A stretch of DNA of 64,000 nt, from NCBI GenBank assembly GCA_033782935.1, contig JAWQEG010000004.1, forward strand, positions 1,488,001-1,552,000, given 5' to 3'. The notes below the pieces were generated by a model. That model was given only the letters and a program-made list of their open reading frames with translations. It was not told the origin of the DNA and ran no database searches. Source of the DNA: Petrolisthes cinctipes (lineage: Eukaryota > Arthropoda > Malacostraca > Decapoda > Porcellanidae). A program made the position numbers and the translations under genes. How positions within the stretch are numbered: position 1 is the stretch's first letter; every line of letters starts with the position of its first letter. Shown here in pieces: positions 1 to 11,593 of the stretch.

Positions 1-854
1 GAAATCGACTTTTTGGCACCTAAAATATCGATTTTCAGCATGTTTTGGGCCTGTATTTTGAAAATACTCTAACACTGAGTAGGCATGTACAGATTGCTTC
101 TGGGACCCCAAAATATTGAATTTTCGGGTGTTTTGAGCCTGAATTTGAGATATAAACGGGTACTGAAGATGCATGCACATATCGACTTTTGTGCACCTAA
201 AAGATCGATTTTCAGTATGTTTTGAGCAGGTATTTTGAAAATACTCTAACACGGAGTAGGCATGTACAGATCGCTACTGGGACCTCTAAATATCGAATTT
301 TCGGGTGTTTTGGGACTGAATTTGAGATATCGATTTTTTGGCACCTAAAATGTCGATTTTTAGCATGTTTTTAGCCTATATTTTGAAAATATTCTAGCAC
401 TGTGTAGGCATGTACAGATTGCTTTTGGGACCCCAAAATATTGAATTTTCGTGTGTTTTGAGCCTGAATTTGAGATATAAACGGGTACAGAAGATACATG
501 CACATATTGACTTTGGGCATCTAAAATATCGATTTTCAGCATGTTTTGGGCCTGAATTTTGAAAATACTCTAACACGGAGTAGGCATGTACAGATCGCTT
601 CTGGGACCCCAAAATATTGAATTTTCGGGTGTTTAGGGCCAGAATTTGAGATATAAACGGGTACAGAAGATGCATGCACATATCGACTTTTGGGCACCTA
701 AAAGATCGATTTTCAGTATGTTTTTGGCCTGTATTTTGAAAATACTCTAACACGGAGTAGGCATGTACAGATACCTTCTGGGACCTCTAAATATCGAATT
801 TTCGGGTGTTTTGGGACTGAATTTGAGATATCGATTTTTTGGCACCTAAAATGT

Positions 855-1179
855 CGATTTTTAGCATATTTTTAGCCTATATTTTGAAAATATTCTAGCA
901 CTGAGTAGGCATGTACAAATTGCTTCTGGGACCCCAAAATATTGAATTTTCGGGTGTTTTGAGCCAGAATTTGAGATATAAACGGGTACAGAAGATGCAT
1001 GCACATATCGACTTTTGGGCACCTAAAAGATCGATTTTCAGTATGTTTTTGGCCTGTATTTTGAAAATAGTCTAACACGGAGTAGGCATGTACAGATACC
1101 TTCTGGGACCTCTAAATATCGAATTTTCGGGTGTTTTGGGACTGAATTTAAGATATCGATTTTTTGGCACCTAAAATGT
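855..1179 (+). repeat. 325-bp dimer (a/b2 chimera + c2)
   Basis: The first monomer starts CGATTTTTAGCATA as type a but carries GAGCCAGAATTTG and ends GGGCACCTAAAAGAT like b2, giving 177 bp. It is followed by a 148-bp c2. A single a-b crossover by unequal exchange would remove 176 bp and leave exactly this unit. Confidence 0.8.
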
Positions 1180-2654
1180 CGATTTTTAGCATGTTTTTAG
1201 CCTATATTTTGAAAATATTCTAGCACTGAGTAGGCATGTACAGATTGCTTCTGGGACCCCAAAATATTGAATTTTCGGGTGTTTTGAGCCTGAATTTGAG
1301 ATATAAACGGGTACAGAAGATACATGCACATATTGACTTTGGGCATCTAAAATATCGCTTTTCAGCATGTTTTGAGCCTGTATTTTGAAAATACTCTGAC
1401 ACTGAGTAGGCATGTACAGATTGCTTCTGGGACCCCAAAATATTGAATTTTTGGGTGTTTTGAGCCTGAATTTGAGATATAAACGGGTACTGAAGACGCA
1501 TGCACATATCGACTTTTGTGCACCTAAAAGATCGATTTTCAGTATGTTTTGAGCATGTATTTTGAAAATACTCTAACACGGAGTAGGCACGTACAGATCG
1601 CTTCTGGGACCCCTAAATATCGAATTTTCGGGTGTTTTGGGACTGAATTTGAGAAATCGACTTTTTGGCACCTAAAATATCGATTTTCAGCATGTTTTGG
1701 GCCTGTATTTTGAAAATACTCTAACACTGAGTAGGCATGTACAGATTGCTTCTGGGACCCCAAAATATTGAATTTTCGGGTGTTTTGAGCCTGAATTTGA
1801 GATATAAACGGGTACTGAAGATGCATGCACATATCGACTTTTGTGCACCTAAAAGATCGATTTTCAGTATGTTTTGAGCATGTATTTTGAAAATACTCTA
1901 ACACGGAGTAGGCATGTACAGATCGCTTCTGGGACCCCTAAATATCGAATTTTCGGGTGTTTTGGGACTGAATTTGAGATATCGACTTTTTGGCACCTAA
2001 AAGATCGATTTTTAGCATGTTTTTAGCCTATATTTTGAAAATATTCTAGCACTGAGTAGGCATGTACAGATTGCTTCTGGGACCCCAAAATATTGAATTT
2101 TCGGGTGTTTTGAGCCTGAATTTGAGATATAAACGGGTACAGAAGATACATGCACATATTGACTTTGGGCACCTAAAAGATCGATTTTCAGTATGTTTTT
2201 GGCCTGTATTTTGAAAATACTCTAACACGGATTAGGCATGTACAGATACCTTCTGGGACCTCTAAATATCGAATTTTCGGGTGTTTTGGGACTGAATTTG
2301 AGATATCGATTTTTTGGCACCTAAAATGTCGATTTTTAGCATGTTTTTAGCCTATATTTTGAAAATATTCTAGCACTGTTTAGGCATGTACAGATTGCTT
2401 CTGGGACCCCAAAATATTGAATTTTCGGGTGTTTTGAGCCTAAATTTGAGATATAAACGGGTACTGAAGATGCATGCACATATCGACTTTTGTGCACCTA
2501 AAAGATCGATTTTTAGTATGTTTTGAGCATGTATTTTGAAAATACTCTAACACGGAGTAGGCATGTACAGATCGCTTCTGGGACCCCTAAATATCGAATT
2601 TTCGGGTGTTTTGGGACTGAATTTGAGATATCGACTTTTTGGCACCTAAAAGAT

Positions 2655-4008
2655 CGATTTTTAGCATGTTTTTAGCCTATATTTTGAAAATATTCTAGCA
2701 CTGAGTAGGCATGTACAGATTGCTTCTGGGACCCCAAAATATTGAATTTTCGGGTGTTTTGAGCCTGAATTTGAGATATAAACGGGTACAGAAGATACAT
2801 GCACATATTGACTTTGGGCACCAAAAATATCGATTTTCAGAATGTTTTGGGCCTGAATTTTGAAAATACTCTAACACGGAGTAGGCATGTACAGATTGCT
2901 TCTGGGACCCCAAAATATTGAATTTTCGGGTGTTTTGAGCCTGAATTTGAGATATAAACGGGTACAGAAGATACATGCACATATTGACTTTGGGCATCTA
3001 AAATATCGATTTTTAGCATGTTTTGGGCTTGAATTTTGAAAATACTCTAACACGGAGTAGGCATGTACACATCGCTTCTGGGACCCCAAAATATTGAATT
3101 TTCGGGTGTTTAGGGCCAGAATTTGAGATATAAACGGGTACAGAAGATGCATGCACATATCGACTTTTGGGCACCTAAAAGATCGATTTTCAGTATGTTT
3201 TTGGCCTGTATTTTGAAAATACTCTAACACGGAGTAGGCATGTACATATACCTTCTCGGACCTCTAAATATCGAATTTTCGGGTGTTTTGGGACTGAATT
3301 TGAGATATCGATTTTTTGGCACCTAAAATGTTGATTTTTAGCATGTTTTTAGCCTATATTTTGAAAATATTCTAGCACTGTTTAGGCATGTACAGATTGC
3401 ATCTGGGACCCCAAAATATTGAATTTTCGGGTGTTTTGAGCCTGAATTTGAGATATAAACGGGTACAGAAGATACATGCACATATTGACTTTGGGCATCT
3501 AAAATATCGATTTTCAGCATGTTTTGGGCCTGTATTTTGAAAATACTCTAACACTGAGTAGCCATGTACAGATTGCTTCTGGGACCAAAAAATATTGAAT
3601 TTTCGGGTGTTTTGAGCCTGAATTTGAGATATAAACGGGTACTGAAGATGCATGCACATATCGACTTTTGTGCACCTAAAAGATCGATTTTCAGTATGTT
3701 TTGAGCATGTATTTTGAAAATACTCTAACACGGAGTAGGCATGTACAGATCGCTTCTGGGACCCCTAAATATCGAATTTTCGGGTGTTTTGAGCCTGAAT
3801 TTGAGATATAAACGGGTACAGAAGATACATGCACATATTGACTTTGGGCATCTAAAATAACGATTTTCAGCATGTTTTGGGCCTGTATTTTGAAAATACT
3901 CTAACACTGAGTAGGCATGTACAGATTGCTTCTGGGACCCCAAAATATTGAATTTTCGGGTGTTTTGAGCCTGAATTTGAGATATCGTCTTTTTGGCACC
4001 TAAAAGAT
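2655..4008 (+). repeat. Two consecutive 677-bp tetramers
   Basis: Units 2655-3331 and 3332-4008 each contain three long monomers and one short one (677 = 501 + 176). The second contains a monomer at 3685 that begins as c1 (GAGCATG, CCCTAAATATCG) and continues as type a through the 29-bp segment normally missing from c, followed by a b-like monomer truncated to 148 bp at 3861. This is the expected product of misaligned exchange between monomer classes. Confidence 0.8.
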
Positions 4009-4509
4009 CGATTTTTAGCATGTTTTTAGCCTATATTTTGAAAATATTCTAGCACTGAGTAGGCATGTACAGATTGCTTCTGGGACCCCAAAATATTGAA
4101 TTTTCGGGTGTTTTGAGCCAGAATTTGAGATATAAACGGGTACAGAAGATACATGCACATATTGACTTTGGGCACCAAAAATATCGATTTTCAGCATGTT
4201 TTGGGCCTGAATTTTGAAAATACTCTAACACGGAGTAGGCATGTACAGATCGCTTCTGGGACCCCAAAATATTGAATTTTCGGGTGTTTAGGGCCAGAAT
4301 TTGAGATATAAACGGGTACAGAAGATGCATGCACATATCGACTTTTGGGCACCTAAAAGATCGATTTTCAGTATGTTTTTGGCCTGTATTTTGAAAATAC
4401 TCTAACACGGAGTAGGCATGTACATATACTTTCTGGGACCTCTAAATATCGAATTTTCGGGTGTTTTGGGACTGAATTTGAGATATCGTTTTTTTGGCAC
4501 CTAAAATGT

Positions 4510-4834
4510 CGATTTTTAGCATGTTTTCAGCCTATATTTTGAAAATATTCTAGCACTGTGTAGGCATGTACAGATTGCTTCTGGGACCCCAAAATATTGA
4601 ATTTTCGGGTGTTTTGAGCCTGAATTTGAGATATAAACGGGTACTGAAGATGCATGCACATATCGACTTTTGTGCACCTAAAAGATCGATTTTCAGTATG
4701 TTTTGAGCATGTATTTTGAAAATACTCTAACACGGAGTAGGCATGTACAGATCGCTTCTGGGACCCCTAAATATCGAATTTTCGGGTGTTTTGGGACTGA
4801 ATTTGAGATATCGACTTTTTGGCACCTAAAAGAT
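4510..4834 (+). repeat. 325-bp dimer (a1/b1 chimera + c1)
   Basis: The 177-bp first monomer starts TAGCATGTTTTCAGCC with CACTGTGTAGG (a1) and ends TACTGAAGATGC and GTGCACCTAAAAGAT (b1). A 148-bp c1 follows, and the next a2 starts at 4835. Confidence 0.8.
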
Positions 4835-5835
4835 CGATTTTTAGCATGTTTTTAGCCTATATTTTGAAAATATTCTAGCACTGAGTAGGCATGTACAGAT
4901 TGCTTCTGGGACCCCAAAATATTGAATTTTCGGGTGTTTTGAGCCTGAATTTGAGATATAAACGGGTACAGAAGATACATGCACATATTGACTTTGGGCA
5001 CCAAAAATATCGATTTTCAGCATGTTTTGGGCCTGAATTTCGAAAATACTCTAACACGGAGTAGGCATGTACAGATCGCTTCTGGGACCCCTAAATATCG
5101 AATTTTCGGGTGTTTTGAGCCTGAATTTGAGATATAAACGGGTACAGAAGATACATGCACATATTGACTTTGGGCATCTAAAATAACGATTTTCAGCATG
5201 TTTTGGGCCTGTATTTTGAAAATACTCTAACACTGAGTAGGCATGTACAGATTGCTTCTGGGACCCCAAAATATTGAATTTTCGGGTGTTTTGAGCCTGA
5301 ATTTGAGATATCGTCTTTTTGGCACCTAAAAGATCGATTTTTAGCATGTTTTTAGCCTATATTTTGAAAATATTCTAGCACTGAGTAGGCATGTACAGAT
5401 TGCTTCTGGGACCCCAAAATATTGAATTTTCGGGTGTTTTGAGCCAGAATTTGAGATATAAACGGGTACAGAAGATACATGCACATATTGACTTTGGGCA
5501 CCAAAAATATCGATTTTCAGCATGTTTTGGGACTGAATTTTGAAAATACTCTAACACGGAGTAGGCATGTACAGATCGCTTCTGGGACCCCAAAATATCG
5601 AATTTTCGGGTGTTTAGGGCCAGAATTTGAGATATAAACGGGTACAGAAGATGCATGCACATATCGACTTTTGGGCACCTAAAAGATCGATTTTCAGTAT
5701 GTTTTTGGCCTGTATTTTGAAAATACTCTAACACGGAGTAGGCATGTACAGATACCTTCTGGGACCTCTAAATATCGAATTTTCGGGTGTTTTGGGACTG
5801 AATTTGAGATATCGATTTTTTGGCACCTAATATGT

Positions 5836-7338
5836 CGATTTTTAGCATGTTTTTAGCCTATATTTTGAAAATATTCTAGCACTGTTTAGGCATGTACAGA
5901 TTGCTTCTGGGACCCCAAAATATTGAATTTTCGGGTGTTTAGAGCCTGAACTTGAGATATAAACGGGTACAGAAGATACATGCACATATTGACTTTGGGC
6001 ATCTAAAATATCGATTTTCAGAATGTTTTGGGCCTGTATTTTGAAAATACTCTAACACTGAGTAGGCATGTACAGATTGCTTCTGGGACCCCAAAATATT
6101 GAATTTTCGGGTGTTTTGAGCCTGAATTTGAGATATAAACGGGTACTAAAGATGCATGCACATATCGACTTTTGTGCACCTAAAAGATCGATTTTCAGTA
6201 TGTTTTGAGCATGTATTTTGAAAATACTCTAACACGGAGTAGGCATGTACAGATCGCTTCTGGGACCCCTAAATATCGAATTTTCGGGTGTTTGGGGACT
6301 GAATTTGAGATATCGACTTTTTGGCACCTAAAAGATCGATATTTAGCATGTTTTTAACCTATATTTTGAAAAAATTCTAGCACTGAGTAGGCATGTACAG
6401 ATTGCTTCTGGGACCCCAAAATATTGAATATTCGGGTGTTTTGAGCCTGAATTTGAGATATAAACGGGTACAGAAGATACATGCACATATTGACTTTGGG
6501 CACCAAAAATATCGATTTTCAGCATGTTTTGGGCCTGAATTTTGAAAATACTTTAACACGGAGTAGGCATGTACAGATCGCTTCTGGGACCCCAAAATAT
6601 CGAATTTTTGGGTGTTTAGGGCCAGAATTTGAGATATAAACGTGTACAGAAGATGCATGCACATATCGACTTTTGGGCACCTAAAAGATCGATTTTCAGT
6701 ATGTTTTTGGCCTGTATTTTGAAAATACTCTAACACGGAGTAGGCATGTACAGATACCTTCTGGGACCTCTAAATATCGAATTTTCGGGTGTTTTGGGAC
6801 TGAATTTGAGATATCGATTTTTTGGCACATAAAATGTCGATTTTTAGCATGTTTTTAGCCTATATTTTGAAAATATTTTAGCACTGTTTAGGCATGTACA
6901 GATTGCTTCTGGGACCCCAAAATATTGAATTTTCGGGTGTTTTGAGCCTGAATTTGAGATATAAACGGGTACAGAAGATACATGCACATATTGACTTTGG
7001 GCATCTAAAATATCGATTTTCAGCATGTTTTGGGCTTGAATTTTGAAAATACTCTAACACGGAGTAGGCATGTACAGATCGCTTCTGGGACCCCAAAATA
7101 TCGAATTTTCGGGTGTTTAGGGCCAGAATTTGAGATATAAACGGGTACAGAAGATGCATGCACATATCGACTTTTGGGCACCTAAAAGATCGATTTTCAG
7201 TATGTTTTTGGCCTGTATTTTGAAAATACTCTAACACGGAGTAGGCATGTACAGATACCTTCTGGGACCTCTAAATATCGAATTTTCGGGTGTTTTGGGA
7301 CTGAATTTGAGATATCGATTTTTTGGCACCTAATATGT
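5836..7338 (+). repeat. 1503-bp tandem duplication, copy 1
   Basis: Three 501-bp trimers starting at 5836, 6337 and 6838. Private variants shared with copy 2 include CCTAATATGTCG just before the copy, GAGCCTGAACTTGAG, a GATCGATATTTAGC start with TTTTGAAAAAATTC, ACGTGTACAG, and GGCACATAAAATG. Confidence 0.9.
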
Positions 7339-8841
7339 CGATTTTTAGCATGTTTTTAGCCTATATTTTGAAAATATTCTAGCACTGTTTAGGCATGTAC
7401 AGATTGCTTCTGGGACCCCAAAATATTGAATTTTCGGGTGTTTAGAGCCTGAACTTGAGATATAAACGGGTACAGAAGATACATGCACATATTGACTTTG
7501 GGCATCTAAAATATCGATTTTCAGAATGTTTTGGGCCTGTATTTTGAAAATACTCTAACACTGAGTAGGCATGTACAGATTGCTTCTGGGACCCCAAAAT
7601 ATTGAATTTTCGGGTGTTTTGAGCCTGAATTTGAGATATAAACGGGTACTAAAGATGCATGCACATATCGACTTTTGTGCACCTAAAAGATCGATTTTCA
7701 GTATGTTTTGAGCATGTATTTTGAAAATACTCTAACACGGAGTAGGCATGTACAGATCGCTTCTGGGACCCCTAAATATCGAATTTTCGGGTGTTTGGGG
7801 ACTGAATTTGAGATATCGACTTTTTGGCACCTAAAAGATCGATATTTAGCATGTTTTTAACCTATATTTTGAAAAAATTCTAGCACTGAGTAGGCATGTA
7901 CAGATTGCTTCTGGGACCCCAAAATATTGAATATTCGGGTGTTTTGAGCCTGAATTTGAGATATAAACGGGTACAGAAGATACATGCACATATTGACTTT
8001 GGGCACCAAAAATATCGATTTTCAGCATGTTTTGGGCCTGAATTTTGAAAATACTTTAACACGGAGTAGGCATGTACAGATCGCTTCTGGGACCCCAAAA
8101 TATCGAATTTTTGGGTGTTTAGGGCCAGAATTTGAGATATAAACGTGTACAGAAGATGCATGCACATATCGACTTTTGGGCACCTAAAAGATCGATTTTC
8201 AGTATGTTTTTGGCCTGTATTTTGAAAATACTCTAACACGGAGTAGGCATGTACAGATACCTTCTGGGACCTCTAAATATCGAATTTTCGGGTGTTTTGG
8301 GACTGAATTTGAGATATTGATTTTTTGGCACATAAAATGTCGATTTTTAGCATGTTTTTAGCCTATATTTTGAAAATATTTTAGCACTGTTTAGGCATGT
8401 ACAGATTGCTTCTGGGACCCCAAAATATTGAATTTTCGGGTGTTTTGAGCCTGAATTTGAGATATAAACGGGTACAGAAGATACATGCACATATTGACTT
8501 TGGGCATCTAAAATATCGATTTTCAGCATGTTTTGGGCTTGAATTTTGAAAATACTCTAACACGGAGTAGGCATGTACACATCGCTTCTGGGACCCCAAA
8601 ATATTGAATTTTCGGGTGTTTAGGGCCAGAATTTGAGATATAAACGGGTACAGAAGATGCATGCACATATCGACTTTTAGGCACCTAAAAGATCGATTTT
8701 CAGTATGTTTTTGGCCTGTATTTTGAAAATACTCCAACACGGAGTAGGCATGTACATATACCTTCTGGGACCTCTAAATATCGAATTTTCGGGTGTTTTG
8801 GGACTGAATTTGAGATATCGATTTTTTGGCACCTAAAATGT
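7339..8841 (+). repeat. 1503-bp tandem duplication, copy 2
   Basis: Repeats the three trimers of 5836-7338 with the same private variants at a constant 1503-bp offset. Differences appear near the end, for example GATATTGATTTTTTGG here against GATATCGATTTTTTGG in copy 1, and GTACACATCGC with AAAATATTG against GTACAGATCGC with AAAATATCG, so the copies have begun to diverge or were patched by conversion. Confidence 0.9.
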
Positions 8842-9491
8842 CGATTTTTAGCATGTTTTCAGCCTATATTTTTAAAATATTCTAGCACTGTGTAGGCATG
8901 TACAGATTGCTTCTGGGACCCCAAAATATTGAATTTTCGGGTGTTTTGAGCCTGAATTTGAGATATAAACGGGTACTGAAGATGCATGCACATATCGACT
9001 TTTGTGCACCTAAAAGATCGATTTTCAGTATGTTTTGAGCATGTATTTTGAAAATACTCTAACACGGAGTAGGCATGTACAGATCGCTTCTGGGACCCCT
9101 AAATATCGAATTTTCGGGTGTTTTGGGACTGAATTTGAGAAATCGACTTTTTTGCACCTAAAAGATCGATTTTTAGCATGTTTTTAGCCTATATTTTGAA
9201 AATATTCTAGCACTGAGTAGGCATGTACAGATTGCTTCTGGGACCCCAAAATATTGAATTTTCGGGTGTTTTGAGCCAGAATTTGAGATATAAACGGGTA
9301 CAGAAGATGCATGCACATATCGACTTTTGGGCACCTAAAAGATCGATTTTCAGTATGTTTTTGGCCTGTATTTTGAAAATACTCTAACACGGAGTAGGCA
9401 TGTACAGATACCTTCTGGGACCTCTAAATATCGAATTTTCGGGTGTTTTGGGACTGAATTTAAGATATCGATTTTTTGGCACCTAAAATGT
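8842..9491 (+). repeat. Two consecutive 325-bp dimers
   Basis: Units 8842-9166 and 9167-9491 each have one chimeric 177-bp long monomer and one 148-bp short monomer. The first is a1/b1 + c1, with TATTTTTAAAATATTC in place of the usual dyad. The second is a/b2 + c2. The same two-dimer arrangement recurs at 60023-60672. Confidence 0.8.
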
Positions 9492-11040
9492 AGATTTTTA
9501 GCATGTTTTTAGCCTATATTTTGAAAATATTCCAGCACTGTGTAGGCATGTACAGATTGCTTCTGGGACCACAAAATATTGAATTTTCGGGTTTTTTGAG
9601 CCTGAATTTGTGATATAAACGGGTACAGAAGATACATGCACATATTGACTTTGGGCATCTAAAATATCGATTTTCAGTATGTTTTGGGCCTGTATTTTGA
9701 AAATACTCTAACACTGAGTAGGCATGTACAGAATGCTTCTGGGACCCCAAAATATTGAATTTTCGGGTGTTTTGAGCCTGAATTTGAGATATAAACGGGT
9801 ACTGAAGATGCATGCACATATCGACTTTTGTGCACCTAAAAGATCGATTTTCAGTATGTTTTGAGCATGTATTTTGAAAATACTCTAACACGGAGTAGGC
9901 ATGTACAGATCGCTTCTGGGACCCCTAAATATCGAATTTTCGGGTGTTTTGGGACTGAATTTGAGATATCGACTTTTTGGCAACTAAAAGATTGATTTTT
10001 AGCATGTTTTTAGCCTATATTTTGAAAAAATTCTAGCACTGAGTAGGCATGTACAGATTGCTTCTGGGACCCCAAAATATTGAATTTTCGGGTGTTTTGA
10101 GCCTGAATTTGAGATATAAACGGGTACAGAAGATACATGCACATATTGACTTTGGGCACCAAAAATATCGATTTTCAGCATGTTTTGGGCCTGAATTTTG
10201 AAAATACTCTAACACGGAGTAGGCATGTACAGATCGCTTCTGGGACCCCAAAATATCGAATTTTCGGGTGTTTTGAGCCTGAATTTGAGATATAAACGGG
10301 TACTGAAGATGCATGCACATATCGACTTTTGTGCACCTAAAAGATCGATTTTCAGTATGTTTTTGGCCTGTATTTTGAAAATAATCTAACACGGAGTAGG
10401 CATGTACAGATCGCTTCTTGGACCCCTAAATATCGAATTTTCGGGTGTTTTGGGACTGAATTTGAGATATCGACTTTTTGGCACCTAAAAGATCGATTTT
10501 TAGCATGTTTTTAGCCTATATTTTGAAAATATTCTAGCACTGAATAGGCATGTACAGATTGCTTCTGGGACCCCAAAATATTGAATTTTCGGGTGTTTTG
10601 AGCCTGAATTTGAGATATAAACGGGTACAGAAGATACATGCACATATTGACTTTGGGCGCCAAAAATATCGATTTTCAGCATGTTTTGGGCCTGAATTTT
10701 GAAAATACTCTAACACGGAGTAGGCATGTACAGATCGCTTCTGGGACCCCAAAATATCGAATTTTCGGGTGTTTAGGGCCAGAATTTGAGATATAAACGG
10801 GTACAGAAGATATATGCACATATCGACTTTTGGGCACCTAAAAGATCGATTTTCAGTATGTTTTTGGCCTGTATTTTGAAAATACTCTAACACGGAGTAG
10901 GCATGTACAGATCGCTTCTGGGACCCCTAAATATCGAATTTTCGGGTGTTTTGGGACTGAATTTGAGATATCGACTTTTTGGCACTTAAAAGATCGATTT
11001 TTAGCATGTTTTTAGCCTATATTTTGAAAATATTCTAGCA

Positions 11041-11044
11041 CTGT
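11041..11044 (+). repeat. Site of a recurrent 10-bp deletion (first + strand occurrence)
   Basis: GCACTGTACAGATTGC replaces GCACTGTGTAGGCATGTACAG. The 10 lost bases lie between two TGTA direct repeats. It turns 501-bp trimers into 491-bp ones. Other + occurrences are near 16656, 24305, 25798, 27615, 30052, 30867, 32302, 33116, 39588, 46088, 47257, 55760, 56254 and 56746; reversed ones are near 11938, 12430, 14180, 17552, 18043 and 19358. The 14180 and 19358 cases are in b1 monomers, which implies a separate event or transfer by conversion. Confidence 0.88.
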
Positions 11045-11589
11045 ACAGATTGCTTCTGGGACCCCAAAATATTGAATTTTCGGGTGTTTTGAGCCTGAAT
11101 TTGAGATATAAACGGGTACAGAAGATATATGCACATATTGACTTTGGGCACCAAAAATATCGATTTTCAGCATGTTTTGGGCCTGAATTTTGAAAATACT
11201 CTAACACGGAGTATGTACAGATCGCTTCTGGGACCCCAAAATATCGAATTTTCGGGTGTTTAGGGCCAGAATTTGAGATATAAACGGGTACAGAAGATGC
11301 ATGCACATATCGACTTTTGTGCACCTAAAAGATCGATTTTCAGTATGTTTTTGGCCTGTATTTTGAAAATACTCTAACACGGAGTAGGCATGTACAGATA
11401 CCTTCTGGGACCTCTAAATATCGAATTTTCGGGTGTTTTGGGACTGAATTTGAGATATCGATTTTTTGGCACCTAAAATGTCGATTTTTAGCATGTTTTT
11501 AGCCTATATTTTGAAAATATTCTAGCACTGTGTAGGCATGTACAGATTGCTTCTGGGACCCCAAAATATTGAATTTTCGGGTGTTTTGA

Positions 11590-11593
11590 GCCT
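11590..11593. other. Inversion breakpoint with 4-bp microhomology (GCCT)
   Basis: The + monomer reads TTTTGAGCCT and continues as ACTCCGTGTTAGAG, the reverse complement of CTCTAACACGGAGT. In intact + units GAGCCT is followed by GAATTT; in intact reversed units ACTCCGTG is preceded by ATGCCT. GCCT is common to both, so it is the overlap at the join. The same join is seen at 14602-14605, 17203-17206 and 19780-19783. Confidence 0.85.

Larger units (their letters stand above)
1..5835 (+). repeat. Satellite sub-region with many chimeric units
   Basis: Starts in the tail of a short monomer (1-28), then b1 at 29, a c1/c2 hybrid at 206, and a1 at 354. Order then departs from the regular trimer: a 325-bp dimer at 855-1179 whose first monomer starts as type a and ends as b2; c1 followed directly by b1 at 1681 (short monomer 1533-1680); 677-bp tetramers at 2655-3331 and 3332-4008; another dimer at 4510-4834; and a 500-bp trimer at 4835-5334. 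The stretch around 3691-4400 recurs at about 5017-5730 (offset 1326 bp, with the same TATCGTCTTTTTGG and AAAATAACG variants). Confidence 0.85.
9492..11593 (+). repeat. Satellite, regular trimers up to the first inversion
   Basis: Trimers start at 9492, 9993, 10494, 10995 and 11482. The 10995 unit is 487 bp: its first monomer lacks 10 bp (CACTGTACAG at about 11040) and its second lacks 4 bp (GGAGTATGTACAG at about 11209). The last monomer, from 11482, is cut off after TTTTGAGCCT where orientation flips. The stretch from about 10494 is the left part of the duplicated segment that recurs from about 16108. Confidence 0.85.
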
